A stretch of DNA of 64,000 bases from Kitasatospora sp. NBC_01266 (lineage in GTDB: Bacteria > Actinomycetota > Actinomycetes > Streptomycetales > Streptomycetaceae). The stretch lies in the NCBI RefSeq assembly GCF_036242395.1, contig NZ_CP108459.1:1-64000 (forward strand), written 5' to 3'. Both the position numbers and the translations under genes were made by a program. The notes under the pieces were generated by a model, which ran no database searches, was not told the origin of the DNA, and saw only the letters and a program-made list of their open reading frames with translations. Positions 15,337 through 24,254 of the stretch are shown one piece after another (position 1 is the first letter of the stretch; the number at the start of each line of letters is the position of its first letter).

Positions 15337-15704
15337 GTGCCCTCATGGCAGAGGACGAGATCATCCACGAGGTCGCCCTCGTCTGGCTTGAGGAGATCGG
15401 CGACCTCGACTACGTGCGCCAGAGCCTGGACCGCCTGCCGACCCGCCGGGGCCGGCCCGCCTACCACCGTGGCGGGCGGATGGTCGGCTACGCCCAACTC
15501 GGCCCCGGGGCCAAGCCCTCGCGGTCCTCCGGGACCTTCCGCCGCCGCGTCTTCTGGCTGCTTCCGCACGACCGGGACACCGAGCCCGACGGCCTGTACG
15601 CCAGCGGGGCCCCGGCCGAGGCGGTGGACCCCAGGACGGTGGCGCCGGGCTGCAAGGGGCGCAAGACCGAGCGCTCCGAAGGCCGGGCCCCGTCCTCGGC
15701 CTGA
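15333..15704 (+). CDS. Hypothetical protein of the replication operon
   Basis: A 123-residue basic protein overlapping the helicase stop by four bases (ATGA), which makes co-translation likely. Residues 1-35 are acidic and helical (EDEIIHEVALVWLEEIGDLDYVRQSLDRLP); the rest is rich in Arg, Gly and Pro (RRGRPAYHRGGRMVGY). No family is recognised. Its position suggests an accessory replication role. Confidence 0.7.
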   Translation: MSALMAEDEIIHEVALVWLEEIGDLDYVRQSLDRLPTRRGRPAYHRGGRMVGYAQLGPGAKPSRSSGTFRRRVFWLLPHDRDTEPDGLYASGAPAEAVDPRTVAPGCKGRKTERSEGRAPSSA

Positions 15705-15734
15705 TCCCGGATCCCTCTCCGTCCGGGGAGCATT

Positions 15735-15763
15735 GAAAAAACCGTCCATCCGGTCTATTTTCG
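15735..15763. promoter_or_regulatory. Autoregulatory element (ARE) for a gamma-butyrolactone receptor
   Basis: The sequence AAAAAACCG, then TCCATC, then CGGTCTATTTT has the ARE layout (ACCG/CGGT half sites in an AT-rich frame) bound by ArpA/ScbR-type repressors. It lies about 95 bases upstream of the FAD monooxygenase start, in its likely promoter. Confidence 0.65.
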
Positions 15764-15857
15764 ATCCAGTTATCGCGCTGCCGAGCGACCGGGGGACGGT
15801 TTTCCCGCTCGGGAGCGGGCTGTGCGGGGACGTCAGGAGCATGGGGAGGCTCGCAAC

Positions 15858-17387
15858 ATGACACGGCGTTTGCACACGCAGGCGGTGGTCGTCGGCGGGG
15901 GACCGGTCGGCATGCTGGTCGCGGCCGAGCTGGCCCGGTACGGGGTGCGCACCGTGGTCCTGGAGTCGCAGGACCAGGTGTCGGTACAGCCCAAAGGGAA
16001 CACCTTGCACGCCCGGACCGTGCAGTCCCTGGTCCGGCGCGGTTACCTCGCACCGCCGGTGACCGCGGGCGCGCCGGTCACCCGTTCCTTCCACTTTGCC
16101 GGGCTGCCGGGACTGCCGATCACCGCACCCTCGGCCGAACCCGAGCCGCTCCTGAAACGCCCTCAGGCCGAGCTGACCCGGCTGTTCGAGGAGCGGGCCA
16201 GTGCCGCCGGCGCGCAGGTCCTGCGCGGGCACCGGGTGGTCCGGGTCGGCCAGGGGCCCGACCAGGTCGAGGTCACCGCCGAAGGACCGGACGGACCGGT
16301 GACCTGGGTCGCCGAGTACCTGGTGGGCGCGGACGGCCCCAGGAGCCTGGTGCGCGAGCAGGCCGGCATCCCCTCCACGACCCGTCCGGCGACCGTGTCC
16401 GCGTTGTCCGGCGTCGTCAGCCTGCCGGATCCGCAGGCCCTGACCCCGGGTTGGCATCCCGGCCCGCGGGGCTGGGTCGTCGCCTCGCCGATGCCCGAGG
16501 GCACCAGCTACGTCCGGACGCTCGACTGCGCGGGGCCGGCCGCGGACCGGCACCGGCCCCCCACCCTGGCGGAGCTGCGCCAGGAGGTCTCCCGGATCGT
16601 GGGCCGCGACATCGCGATGGCGCAGCCGCACTGGCTGGGGAGATTCAGCGACTTCTCCCGGCTGGCCGGGACTTTCCGCACGGGCCGCATCCTGCTGGCG
16701 GGCGACGCGGCACACGTGCACTTCCCGATCGGTGGCCAGGGGCTGAGCACCGGACTGCTGGACGCGGTCAACCTCGGTTGGAAGCTGGCGCTCACGATCC
16801 TCGGCCGGGTGGGTCCGGACCTGCTGGACAGCTACGATCTCGAGCGCCGGCCGGCCGCCCAGCGGGTCGTCGACAACAGCCATGCCCAGCTGGCTCTGAT
16901 GCGCCCGGACCCCGCGCTGGACCCGCTGCGCGCGCTCTTCGCCGAGCTGGTGGCCGCCGACGGGGGGAGCGGGCTGCTCAGCGGCCTGCTCAGCGCTCAG
17001 GACACGGTCTTCCCGGCACCCACTCGGAAGCCCTCGCCACGGGAAGGAACGTTCCTGCAGAACGTCCGCCTGACCACGCAGGCGGGGGAGACCGACGTGA
17101 TCGGGCTGCTGGCGCAGGGGCAGCCGCTGCTGCTGCTCCTGGGCGGGGAGCCCGAGCGCTACCAGGAGCAGGCGCAGGGGTGGGCGGAGCTGGTGCGCGT
17201 GGTGCACGCCGCGCCGACGCCCGACATCCCGTACGAGGCGTTGCTCGTCCGGCCGGACGGCTACCTCGCCTGGGCTTCGGACGGTGACGCGCTGTCCGAA
17301 GCGCTGGCGGCGTACTTCGGCCCCCGGCCAGACCTGGCGGCAGGGGGCGTGGGGCAGGGCGGCGGACTCGTCCGCTCTCTCAGCTGA
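15858..17387 (+). CDS. FAD-dependent aromatic-hydroxylase-type monooxygenase
   Basis: A 509-residue enzyme of the PheA/TfdB group. It has the N-terminal dinucleotide-binding GxGxxG motif (VVVGGGPVGMLVAAELARYG, split here as GGGPVG), the DG motif (VGADGPRSLVREQ), and the second FAD motif GDAAHVHFPIGGQGLSTGLLDAVNLGWKLA. The C-terminal thioredoxin-like region is typical. It uses NAD(P)H and O2 to oxygenate a ring or ketone. ATG 15858 has RBS GGGGAGGC. It is convergent with the receptor gene and preceded by an ARE, so it probably acts in signal synthesis or polyketide tailoring. Confidence 0.85.
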   Translation: MTRRLHTQAVVVGGGPVGMLVAAELARYGVRTVVLESQDQVSVQPKGNTLHARTVQSLVRRGYLAPPVTAGAPVTRSFHFAGLPGLPITAPSAEPEPLLKRPQAELTRLFEERASAAGAQVLRGHRVVRVGQGPDQVEVTAEGPDGPVTWVAEYLVGADGPRSLVREQAGIPSTTRPATVSALSGVVSLPDPQALTPGWHPGPRGWVVASPMPEGTSYVRTLDCAGPAADRHRPPTLAELRQEVSRIVGRDIAMAQPHWLGRFSDFSRLAGTFRTGRILLAGDAAHVHFPIGGQGLSTGLLDAVNLGWKLALTILGRVGPDLLDSYDLERRPAAQRVVDNSHAQLALMRPDPALDPLRALFAELVAADGGSGLLSGLLSAQDTVFPAPTRKPSPREGTFLQNVRLTTQAGETDVIGLLAQGQPLLLLLGGEPERYQEQAQGWAELVRVVHAAPTPDIPYEALLVRPDGYLAWASDGDALSEALAAYFGPRPDLAAGGVGQGGGLVRSLS

Positions 17388-18051
17388 CGGCCACCGACTC
17401 GCTCTCGAGCGCTGACGCCACCAACTCCTCGTAGACCGCCGGGCCCCTGCCCGGGGAGAGGTCCAGCGAGGCCAGGACCGAGGACAGCACCACGCTGGGC
17501 AGCACGTGGCGCAGCAGGTCGGAGATCCGCTGTCCCAGGTCCTGGTAGTCGGTCATGACGTGGGACATGGCCTGGACCCCGCCGAAGGACCCCACCAGCA
17601 CTGCGGTGGTCTCGGCCGGAACCACGTGGGGCAGTAGTTCACCCTGCGCCTGCGCCTTCGCCAGCAGTTCCTGGCCGACCTGACTCCAGATCCGGAAGGG
17701 GCCGCTGCGGTCGAGGTCCTGGGCCAACTCGTCCAGGGTGAGCCGGACGCTGGCCCGGACCATGGGATCGGTCTGCAGGCGGTACGCGTGCAGCATCACT
17801 ATGTCGACCAGCTGCTGGATCTTGCTGACGCGGTCGGGGACGACGAGCCGCTCGTCGTTCTGGGCCCTGAGCACGCCCTGCGCCAGGTGCTCCTTCGACT
17901 GGAAATGGAAGTACAGCGCCCCCTTGGTCACACCTGCGGCGGTGAGGATCTCGGCGATCGTCGCGGACTGGTACCCGCGCTCCTCGAAGACCTTGGCCGC
18001 CGCCGCCAGAATGCCCTGACGCGTACGGATGGCTCGGTCCTGCGTCGCCAC
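17380..18051 (-). CDS. TetR-family gamma-butyrolactone receptor
   Basis: A 223-residue repressor of the ArpA/ScbR group. The N-terminal HTH reads IAEILTAAGVTKGALYFHFQSKEHLAQGV, identical in style to known receptors, and the ligand domain has the conserved MVRASVRLTLDE and FGGVQAMSHV segments. GTG start at 18051 with RBS GGAGGCACA. The 3' end overlaps the monooxygenase gene by eight bases. It should bind AREs and release them on binding a butyrolactone-type signal. Confidence 0.9.
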   Translation of the reverse strand: MATQDRAIRTRQGILAAAAKVFEERGYQSATIAEILTAAGVTKGALYFHFQSKEHLAQGVLRAQNDERLVVPDRVSKIQQLVDIVMLHAYRLQTDPMVRASVRLTLDELAQDLDRSGPFRIWSQVGQELLAKAQAQGELLPHVVPAETTAVLVGSFGGVQAMSHVMTDYQDLGQRISDLLRHVLPSVVLSSVLASLDLSPGRGPAVYEELVASALESESVAVS

Positions 18052-18297
18052 TGTGCCTCCTCGACCCGGCAGACGGTCGGTGGATCCGGAACAACCCATC
18101 GAAAAAAACCGCTGAGTACGTATCTTAGAGCTCGCGGCGATTTCTCAGAAGGGGTGCTCGCATCGGATCGGTCGGCCCAGGAAACAATCACACTTGAACG
18201 AATCGTCTCCACAACATTGAGCGATCCTCTCCACACCGTGGCGCGGGTGTCCTGCTAAGGGCCGCCGGCCCGCCCCGCAGGGGCAGCCCGCAGCAGG

Positions 18298-19290
18298 TCA
18301 GGCGCTGCGCCGCAGCGCGGTGACGGTGGCGCTGAACACCGCCGCTCCCTCCTGATGGCCGGTCACCACGACGGTGTCCTCGCCAGTCGTCGCGGCGCAG
18401 GACAGTCGGGTCGCTTCGATGACGCACGGCGCGTCGAGCTCCACATACCGCTGGAAGTCGCCGACGATGCTGAGCGGCAGCAGGGAGGAGCAGTTCAACG
18501 CCGCGGCGGTGGCCTGGCGCGCGGCTTCCAGCAGCACCATGCCCGGCACGTGGTCCTGCGGGTGGTCGAAGAGCACGGGGTGCTGGGTGTCCACCCTCAG
18601 CTGCCAGCGGTTGGGCTCACCGCTGGGGGAGAGCACCACGTCCATCGGCGACATCCGTCCGACGTTCTGCGGCGCTGCCGGGGCCGTGAGCGGCAGTGGG
18701 TTCTGGTGGCCGCCGTGGTCGCCGCGGACCCGTCGATAGACCGCCGGGGAGGCGCAGGTCACGGAGCCGCCCCCGGTCGCGACGAGCTGACCGTCACGGC
18801 GCATGAACATCTCGCAGCGGAATCCGGCCAGATTGGCCCGGCGCCACTGGAGCTCGGTGCAGCTCACATCGATGTCGAGCGATGCCGGGGTGTTGCCGAC
18901 CTGCAACTGGTCGGGGTTGACGGTGAGCTTGATGTCCCACATCAGGAACTTGTGGCCGAGTGGAACGCCGAGTTCCGTGTGTGCCAGCAGAGTTGCGGCC
19001 TGACGGATCGTCTCCGCGACGATCAGCGGGTCGTGGTAGCCGCCCTCGATCGGGGTGAAGAAGCTGTGGCTGCGCGGCCACTGGGCCCGGACGGTGAAGT
19101 GGGTGTCGTCCTGCCGCTGCCAGTCGGTGAGCATCACCTCGGCGACGGCGGCCCGATGGACGAACTCCTTCGGAACGGTCGTGGTCAGCGTCAGGGGCTG
19201 GAGAGTGCCCGCTCCATGCGGCGGAGCTGCTCGGTGGTGACGCCCGGCTGCCGATGCGGCTGTCGAACCCTCAACTCGAAACGTGCTCAC
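18298..19290 (-). CDS. AfsA-family gamma-butyrolactone synthase
   Basis: A 330-residue protein with two hot-dog domains typical of AfsA/ScbA. Visible family segments are VPKEFVHRAAVAEVMLTDW, HSFFTPIEGGYHDPLIVAETIRQ, and in the second half HPVLFDHPQDHVPGMVLLEAARQA. AfsA joins a beta-ketoacyl chain from an ACP to dihydroxyacetone phosphate, the first committed step of A-factor-type signals. It is divergent from the receptor at 19446, with an ARE between them, which is the classic arrangement. Confidence 0.93.
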   Translation of the reverse strand: MSTFRVEGSTAASAAGRHHRAAPPHGAGTLQPLTLTTTVPKEFVHRAAVAEVMLTDWQRQDDTHFTVRAQWPRSHSFFTPIEGGYHDPLIVAETIRQAATLLAHTELGVPLGHKFLMWDIKLTVNPDQLQVGNTPASLDIDVSCTELQWRRANLAGFRCEMFMRRDGQLVATGGGSVTCASPAVYRRVRGDHGGHQNPLPLTAPAAPQNVGRMSPMDVVLSPSGEPNRWQLRVDTQHPVLFDHPQDHVPGMVLLEAARQATAAALNCSSLLPLSIVGDFQRYVELDAPCVIEATRLSCAATTGEDTVVVTGHQEGAAVFSATVTALRRSA

Positions 19291-19342
19291 AAGCCTGTCT
19301 CCCCCGAAGAAGTTGGTGTGAGTGGGTACTACGTTAGGAGAA

Positions 19343-19368
19343 TTTACATACCAACCGGTTTAATTTCT
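19343..19368. promoter_or_regulatory. ARE between afsA-like gene and receptor
   Basis: ACATACC, AA, CCGGTTTAAT within an AT-rich stretch closely follows the ARE consensus. It lies in the 155-base divergent intergenic region, 53 bases upstream of the AfsA-type start, and probably controls both directions. Confidence 0.75.
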
Positions 19369-19445
19369 AGTGGCTCTGGGCCACCAACCTGACGCGAGCA
19401 GAGCGTGACTCCGGGCATCGATTCCGTTGCGTCAGGAGGTAACTG

Positions 19446-20105
19446 ATGGTCAAGCAGGAGCGCGCAGCCCGCACCCAGTGCTCGTTGATCCGGGCGGCGG
19501 CCGAGGTGTTCGCCGAGGCCGGTTTCGCCCCGGTCTCCCTCACCGCGGTCAGCAGGCGGGCGGGGGTGAGCAACGGCGCCCTGCACTTCCACTTCGCCAC
19601 CAAGCAGGCACTGGCCCAGGCCGTCGAGGACGCGGCGGCGCGAACCGTCCGGCAGATCACCGCTGACGCCGCCGGGGAGGATGCCACGCTGCAGGGCCTG
19701 GTCGATGCCACCCACGAGCTGATCAGCCGGTCGGCGCGGGATGTGGTGGTGCGGGCCGGCTTCGGGCTGAGCCGCGATCCGCAGGGGGCGGGGTCGCCCA
19801 GACTGGAGTGGCAGCACTGGGTCGAGGGCGTCCTGCGGTCCGCCCAGAAGAAGGGGCAGCTGGCCGCTGGTGTGTCCGCGGCGGGTGCCGCCCGGACGAT
19901 CGCGGCGGCGACCTTCGGCTTCGAGGTGCTCGGTGTGACGGACCGCAGCTGGCTCTCCGAGGAGCGGATCACCGGCTTCTGGGACCTCGTGCTGCCGGGG
20001 CTGGCGCAGCAGGACGCGCCGGCGCCGGTCAGTTCCCGGTTCACCGGCTGTGCGGGCGGTGCCGGTCGGCCGTCCCCGTGGAGCTGTCCGCAGGAGCCGG
20101 AGTAG
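19446..20105 (+). CDS. TetR-family gamma-butyrolactone receptor (second)
   Basis: A 219-residue TetR regulator with HTH LTAVSRRAGVSNGALHFHFATKQALAQAV and the VVRAGFGLSRD and FGFEVLGVTDRSWL segments of the receptor group. RBS GGAGGTAACTG. Its LHFHF replaces the usual LYFHF, and the C-terminal tail is Pro/Gly rich. It may be a genuine receptor paired with the divergent synthase or a pseudo-receptor that senses end products. Confidence 0.88.
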   Translation: MVKQERAARTQCSLIRAAAEVFAEAGFAPVSLTAVSRRAGVSNGALHFHFATKQALAQAVEDAAARTVRQITADAAGEDATLQGLVDATHELISRSARDVVVRAGFGLSRDPQGAGSPRLEWQHWVEGVLRSAQKKGQLAAGVSAAGAARTIAAATFGFEVLGVTDRSWLSEERITGFWDLVLPGLAQQDAPAPVSSRFTGCAGGAGRPSPWSCPQEPE

Positions 20106-20166
20106 GGACCGAGTGGGGACGGAGTAGGGGTCGGCCCGACGGGTGGCAGGGGCCTGGCCGGGTATG

Positions 20167-20222
20167 GTTAAAAACCGCACAGGCGGTTTGGTATTGACAA
20201 ACCGACCGACCCGTCTTTTACT
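20167..20222. promoter_or_regulatory. Two tandem AREs upstream of the SARP gene
   Basis: The first is a perfect palindrome, AAACCGC-ACAG-GCGGTTT at 20172-20189; the second reads AAACCGACCGACCCGTCTTTT at about 20199-20220 (first 20 bases cover the core). Both match ARE half-site spacing. They lie 80 to 140 bases before the SARP start, so this activator is probably the main target of butyrolactone control. Confidence 0.8.
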
Positions 20223-20303
20223 GAGACTACGTCAGGATCCCGCCCTCTCACAGCCGTCGGGTGCCTGGCGAATCACTACTCATGCACGGCCAGGGGAGAC
20301 GGC

Positions 20304-21140
20304 ATGGACATCGCTGTACTGGGCGCACTGGATGTCAGAGAGAACGGCATCCCGGTGACGCCCACCGCGCCAAAACCCCGTCAGGTCCTTGCCCTGCTGG
20401 CCCTGCACGCCGACCAGGTGGTGCCGGTGGCCGCACTGACCGAGGAGCTCTGGGGTGCGAAGCCACCGCGCAGCGCCCGCACCACCCTTCAGACGTACAT
20501 CCTGCAGCTGCGCGAGCTGATCGCGGCGGCGCTGCCGCACGACGCGGCCGGCGGCGTCCAGCGCACCGCCAAGGACGTGCTGGTCACCTCGCCCGGCGGC
20601 TACCTGCTCAACACCTCGGACGGATCCAGCGACGCCAGCGAGTTCGAGCGGCGGGCCGGGCTCGGGTACCGGGCCATGGACGCCGGGGACTTCACCGGGG
20701 CGGCCCGCGAACTGCGCGACGCGCTCGCCCTGTGGACCGGCGCCGCGTTCGCCGACGTGCACACCGGTCCGCAGCTGGAGATGGAGCGCCAGCGCCTGGA
20801 GGAGACCCGGCTGTGCGCCCTCGACCAGCGGATCGAGGCCGACCTGCGTCTGGGCCGGCACCGCGAGCTGCTGGGCGAGCTGACCGTGCTGGTCAACCGG
20901 TACCGCACCCACGAGAACCTGCACAGCCAGTTCATGCTGGCGCTGCACCGGTCGGGCCGCCGCAGTGAGGCCCTGGACGCCTACCAGCGGCTGCGCAACG
21001 CCCTGGTCAGGGAGCTGGGCCTGGAGCCCTCGGCCGCGCTGCGGCGGTTGCAGCGCTCCATCCTGATGTCGGGTCCGGACTCCTCCCTCTACCCCGCGCC
21101 CGCCGCGGCGACGGGCCAGCGGCTCAGCCGCGTCGGCTGA
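20304..21140 (+). CDS. SARP-family pathway activator (first)
   Basis: A 278-residue SARP with an OmpR-like winged helix (residues 1-105: VLGALDVRENG, PRQVLALLALHADQVVP, LTEELWGAKPPRSARTTLQTYILQLR) and a bacterial transcriptional activation domain (LDLRLGRHRELLGELTVLVNRY, LHRSGRRSEALDAYQRLR). RBS AGGGGAGACGGC. Such proteins bind direct heptamer repeats and recruit RNA polymerase to biosynthetic promoters. Upstream AREs put it under butyrolactone receptor control. Confidence 0.93.
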   Translation: MDIAVLGALDVRENGIPVTPTAPKPRQVLALLALHADQVVPVAALTEELWGAKPPRSARTTLQTYILQLRELIAAALPHDAAGGVQRTAKDVLVTSPGGYLLNTSDGSSDASEFERRAGLGYRAMDAGDFTGAARELRDALALWTGAAFADVHTGPQLEMERQRLEETRLCALDQRIEADLRLGRHRELLGELTVLVNRYRTHENLHSQFMLALHRSGRRSEALDAYQRLRNALVRELGLEPSAALRRLQRSILMSGPDSSLYPAPAAATGQRLSRVG

Positions 21141-21192
21141 CGCTCGGCCGTTCGGCCACCAGGGTCCAGTCACGACGGAACGAGGAGACGGG

Positions 21193-21837
21193 ATGCAGAC
21201 CAGAGCGGAGCGCACGCGACGCAGGCTGGTCCTCGCCGGCGCGGAGCTGTTCGACCGCGACGGCTACGCCAGCGCGACGCTGGGCCAGATCGCGACAACC
21301 GCCGGAGTGACGAAAGGCGCGCTGTACTTCCACTTCGCCTCCAAGGGCGAGCTGGCCGACGCCGTGCAGGAGCAGGGCCGCCTGATGCTGTGCGAGTACG
21401 TCGAGGAGCGGTGGCTGGCCGTCCAGGCGCCGATCCAGGTGCTGATCGACCTGACGCACTGGCTGGCGCTGGGGCTGCACGAGGACCCGGTGATCCGGGC
21501 GAGCTGCCGGATCACCAGCGAGCGCGCCGGACGCGAGTCGGCCGCCACCGACTTCCACCAGGTCTGGATCCGCAAGGTGCTGCTCCTGCTCGAACGGGCC
21601 CAGCAGGCGGGGGATCTGCGCGGGCACCTGGTCGAGGACGGGCCGCAGACCCTGCTGTCCGCCGCGGTGTGCGGAATCGAGGTGCTCGCCGGCAGCGGCC
21701 TGCCCTACCCCGAGCTGCGGCGCAGGGTGGGGGCGCTGTGGGAGTCGCTGCTGCCGGCGCTCGTGCCGCCCGGTGACACGGGGCGCTACCGCACCGCCGA
21801 GGGGGCGGCCGCCCAGGTGGCGGTGGCCGGCGGCTGA
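21193..21837 (+). CDS. TetR-family gamma-butyrolactone receptor-like regulator (third)
   Basis: A 214-residue protein with HTH LGQIATTAGVTKGALYFHFASKGELADAVQ and IRASCRITSERAG in the ligand domain. RBS GAGGAGACGGG. It follows the SARP by 52 bases and is probably co-transcribed. With three receptor homologues in 5 kb, one is likely a pseudo-receptor giving feedback control. Confidence 0.88.
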   Translation: MQTRAERTRRRLVLAGAELFDRDGYASATLGQIATTAGVTKGALYFHFASKGELADAVQEQGRLMLCEYVEERWLAVQAPIQVLIDLTHWLALGLHEDPVIRASCRITSERAGRESAATDFHQVWIRKVLLLLERAQQAGDLRGHLVEDGPQTLLSAAVCGIEVLAGSGLPYPELRRRVGALWESLLPALVPPGDTGRYRTAEGAAAQVAVAGG

Positions 21838-21941
21838 CTCCAGGCAGGGTCACCCGCCGCTGTGGGTCGGCTCCGCCCGGCGTCGAGCGCTGCTCGAGAG
21901 ATCCGGCAGAGCCTTGGCGTACCCGAGAGAAGAGGTGACGC

Positions 21942-22898
21942 ATGTCCGCTCAGCGAGTGCACGCGACCCAGCACTCGGTCCGCGTCGCCGCTCCCGCCGG
22001 GGTGGTCTACGGCATGCTGGCCGACGCCCGCCGCTGGCCGGTGTTCCTGCCCTCGCACGTGCACGTCGAGCGGATGGACTTCGACGGGGTCGAGGAGCAG
22101 CTGCGGGTCTGGGACGTCGGGACCGACCAGGTGCGCTCCTCCCTCGCCCGGCGCGTGCTGGACCCGCAGGCCCGGTCGATCGAGTTCGAGCAGCGGGAGG
22201 TCGCCTGGCCGGGCACCAGCACGACCGGCAGCTGGACCGTGGAACCGCAGGGCGAGGACCGGTCGCTGGTGACCCTGCGGCAGGACCGGCCGTGGACCGC
22301 GGGCGATGCGTCCGGCCCGGGCGCGGAAGCCCTGGAGCGGGACGCGCGGGAGCAGCTCGCCCACATCCGGGAGATGGCCGAGCACTGGGACAAGCTCGAC
22401 GAACTGCTGCTGTCCTTCGAGGACAGCGTGCACGTGCAGGGTCCCCCGGAGCTCGTCTACGACTTCCTCTACCGGATCGAGGACTGGGTCGACATGATCC
22501 CCCACGTCGAGTGGAGCAGCGTGACCGAGGACCAACCGGGCGTCCAGGTCGCCGCGTTGAGCACCTGCGCCGAGGAGACCGGTGAGACGGTCACCGTCGA
22601 GGCCGTGCGGCTGTGCTTTCCGCACGCCGGGCGGATCGTCTACAAGGAGACCGTGACGGCGGAACTCATCGCGGCGCACAGCGGCGAGTGGTACCTGGTG
22701 CCGGACGAGTCCGGCGTGCGGGTCGTCTCGGCCCACCATGTGATGCTCCGCGAGGAGGCCGTCGAGCCGGTTCTGGGCGCGGGGGCCTGCCTGGCGGACG
22801 CCCGTCGGTATGTGCGCGAGTGGCTGGGCGGCGCGAGCACGGAGGCGCTGGGCCTGGCCAAGTGGCATGCCGAGAGCACCGTCCAGCGTCTGCGATGA
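21942..22898 (+). CDS. Di-domain polyketide aromatase/cyclase (SRPBCC)
   Basis: A 318-residue protein built of two START/Bet v 1-like domains, about residues 5-150 (HSVRVAAPAGVVYGMLADARRWPVFLPSHVHVERMDF) and 160-310 (DSVHVQGPPELVYDFLYRIEDWVDMIPHVEWSSV). This matches the di-domain ARO/CYC enzymes of type II polyketide pathways, which close and aromatise rings on ACP-bound chains. RBS AGAGGTGACGC. It is followed with a four-base overlap by the acyl-CoA dehydrogenase-like gene. No type II KS alpha/beta pair is present in the window, so its substrate is unclear. Confidence 0.85.
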   Translation: MSAQRVHATQHSVRVAAPAGVVYGMLADARRWPVFLPSHVHVERMDFDGVEEQLRVWDVGTDQVRSSLARRVLDPQARSIEFEQREVAWPGTSTTGSWTVEPQGEDRSLVTLRQDRPWTAGDASGPGAEALERDAREQLAHIREMAEHWDKLDELLLSFEDSVHVQGPPELVYDFLYRIEDWVDMIPHVEWSSVTEDQPGVQVAALSTCAEETGETVTVEAVRLCFPHAGRIVYKETVTAELIAAHSGEWYLVPDESGVRVVSAHHVMLREEAVEPVLGAGACLADARRYVREWLGGASTEALGLAKWHAESTVQRLR

Positions 22899-24226
22899 GC
22901 ACCACGAGGAGTCCGGGGACGGCCCTGGCCGACCCGGCACCGCCGGTGGCGGAGAACGCCGACGCGGCGCTGCGCGCCCGGCGGCTCGACCTGGCGCTGG
23001 GTGCCCCGCTCGACCCCGCCAACCCGTACGGACTGCCCGCGCTGACGGCCACCGACCGCGTCACCCTGCCGGCGGCCCCCGCCGGCCTGCGCGCCGAGCT
23101 GGTGCCGCGAGCCGCCGGGGGGCACTTCACCAGCGCCGACCAACTCGCCCGCGCGCTGCGCCCGGTGTTCCGCCGGGACCTGGCCCTGGGCCACCTGTGG
23201 GCCGTCCACCCGCTGGCGGTCGGCGAGCTGGACCCGGTGCCCGGGCGAGGGGCGGAGCTGGCGGCGCTGCTCGGGGCGGCCGGCCTGACCGCTGCGGCGG
23301 GCGGCGTGCTGCGGGCCGCCGCCCGCGTCGTCGACGGTCCGGACCGCCACGAGCTGAACCTGCGGCAGTGGTACCACACGCTCGCCGAGGCCTTCGCGGA
23401 CCTGCTGGCCTGCGAGAGCCTGACGGCGGTGGCGCTGCGCTCGCTCGCGCTGCCCGCCGACGACGTGCCGGTGCTGGTCGCCGCGGTCGGCTATGCGGTG
23501 CCGCAGCTGGTGGGCGACACCCTCGACGCCCTCGAACTGGTGATGAACGAAAGCGGGTTCGGCCACGACCACGCCGAGCGCCGGATGCTCGCCAAGCTGG
23601 GCGGGGACCGGGCGCACACCCGGGTGGACTGGGCGGCGGCGGCCGACCGGCAGGCGCGGCTGGTCCGCGCGCTGCCGCGGTTGGCGCACCCCGCGCCGTC
23701 CGGTGCCCAGCGCCCGCCCGAGCCGCTGTTCCGGCTCGGGGACCCGGCACCGACCGCCGCCGGGCAGCCGCCGTCGGAGCCGGTGGGCCGACTCGCCGTG
23801 GACACCGCGCTCGGCGCTGCCGCGACCCGGCTGGCCGAGGCCGGCGACGTCGACCCCGCCACCGTCGCGCTCGCCCGCACCGCCCGGCGGCTGGTCGGCG
23901 AGCAGCGCGCGGTGCGCATCAGCTGCCGCACGGCGGCCGACCGCGACCCGGCCGACCCGGCGGCGCGGGCGCTGGCCGACCGCCAGGCCCTGCTGCTGCT
24001 GGCCGCGGCCGTTCTCGGCGTCGGGCAGGCCGCCGGCGCCTCGGGCAGCGGCTTCCTGGGCCGGCCGGACTGGGCGCTGCTCGCGCTCACCCGGATCACC
24101 GAGCGGCTCAGCGTCCCGCGACCCGCCATCGAGACCGATCCGCGGCGCGCGGTGTGGGCGGAGCTGGCCCGGCGGGGCCGGCAGGGCGTCGACTGCGACG
24201 TCCACGCCACGAGGCTGCCGTGGTGA
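22895..24226 (+). CDS. Acyl-CoA dehydrogenase-like protein
   Basis: A 443-residue Ala/Arg-rich protein. The middle (HELNLRQWYHTLAEAFADLLACESLTAVALRSL, VAAVGYAVPQLVGDTLDALELVMNESGF) resembles the C-terminal helical domain of acyl-CoA dehydrogenases found in Streptomyces clusters. The usual FAD-contact motifs are not obvious, so it may be catalytically reduced or a distant relative. ATG overlaps the cyclase stop (ATGA), and the PPTase gene follows 28 bases on. Family assignment is tentative. Confidence 0.5.
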   Translation: MSTTRSPGTALADPAPPVAENADAALRARRLDLALGAPLDPANPYGLPALTATDRVTLPAAPAGLRAELVPRAAGGHFTSADQLARALRPVFRRDLALGHLWAVHPLAVGELDPVPGRGAELAALLGAAGLTAAAGGVLRAAARVVDGPDRHELNLRQWYHTLAEAFADLLACESLTAVALRSLALPADDVPVLVAAVGYAVPQLVGDTLDALELVMNESGFGHDHAERRMLAKLGGDRAHTRVDWAAAADRQARLVRALPRLAHPAPSGAQRPPEPLFRLGDPAPTAAGQPPSEPVGRLAVDTALGAAATRLAEAGDVDPATVALARTARRLVGEQRAVRISCRTAADRDPADPAARALADRQALLLLAAAVLGVGQAAGASGSGFLGRPDWALLALTRITERLSVPRPAIETDPRRAVWAELARRGRQGVDCDVHATRLPW

Positions 24227-24254
24227 CCCGGACGAGGAAGACGAGGGCCGGAAC

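Noticed and set aside
18101..18126. AAAAAAACCGCTGAGTACG as a fifth ARE upstream of the first receptor gene
   Set aside because: Only one half site fits; the opposite CGGT half is missing.
21942..22898. Type II PKS cluster on the basis of the aromatase/cyclase
   Set aside because: No KS alpha/beta pair or minimal-PKS ACP was found; only the cyclase supports it.
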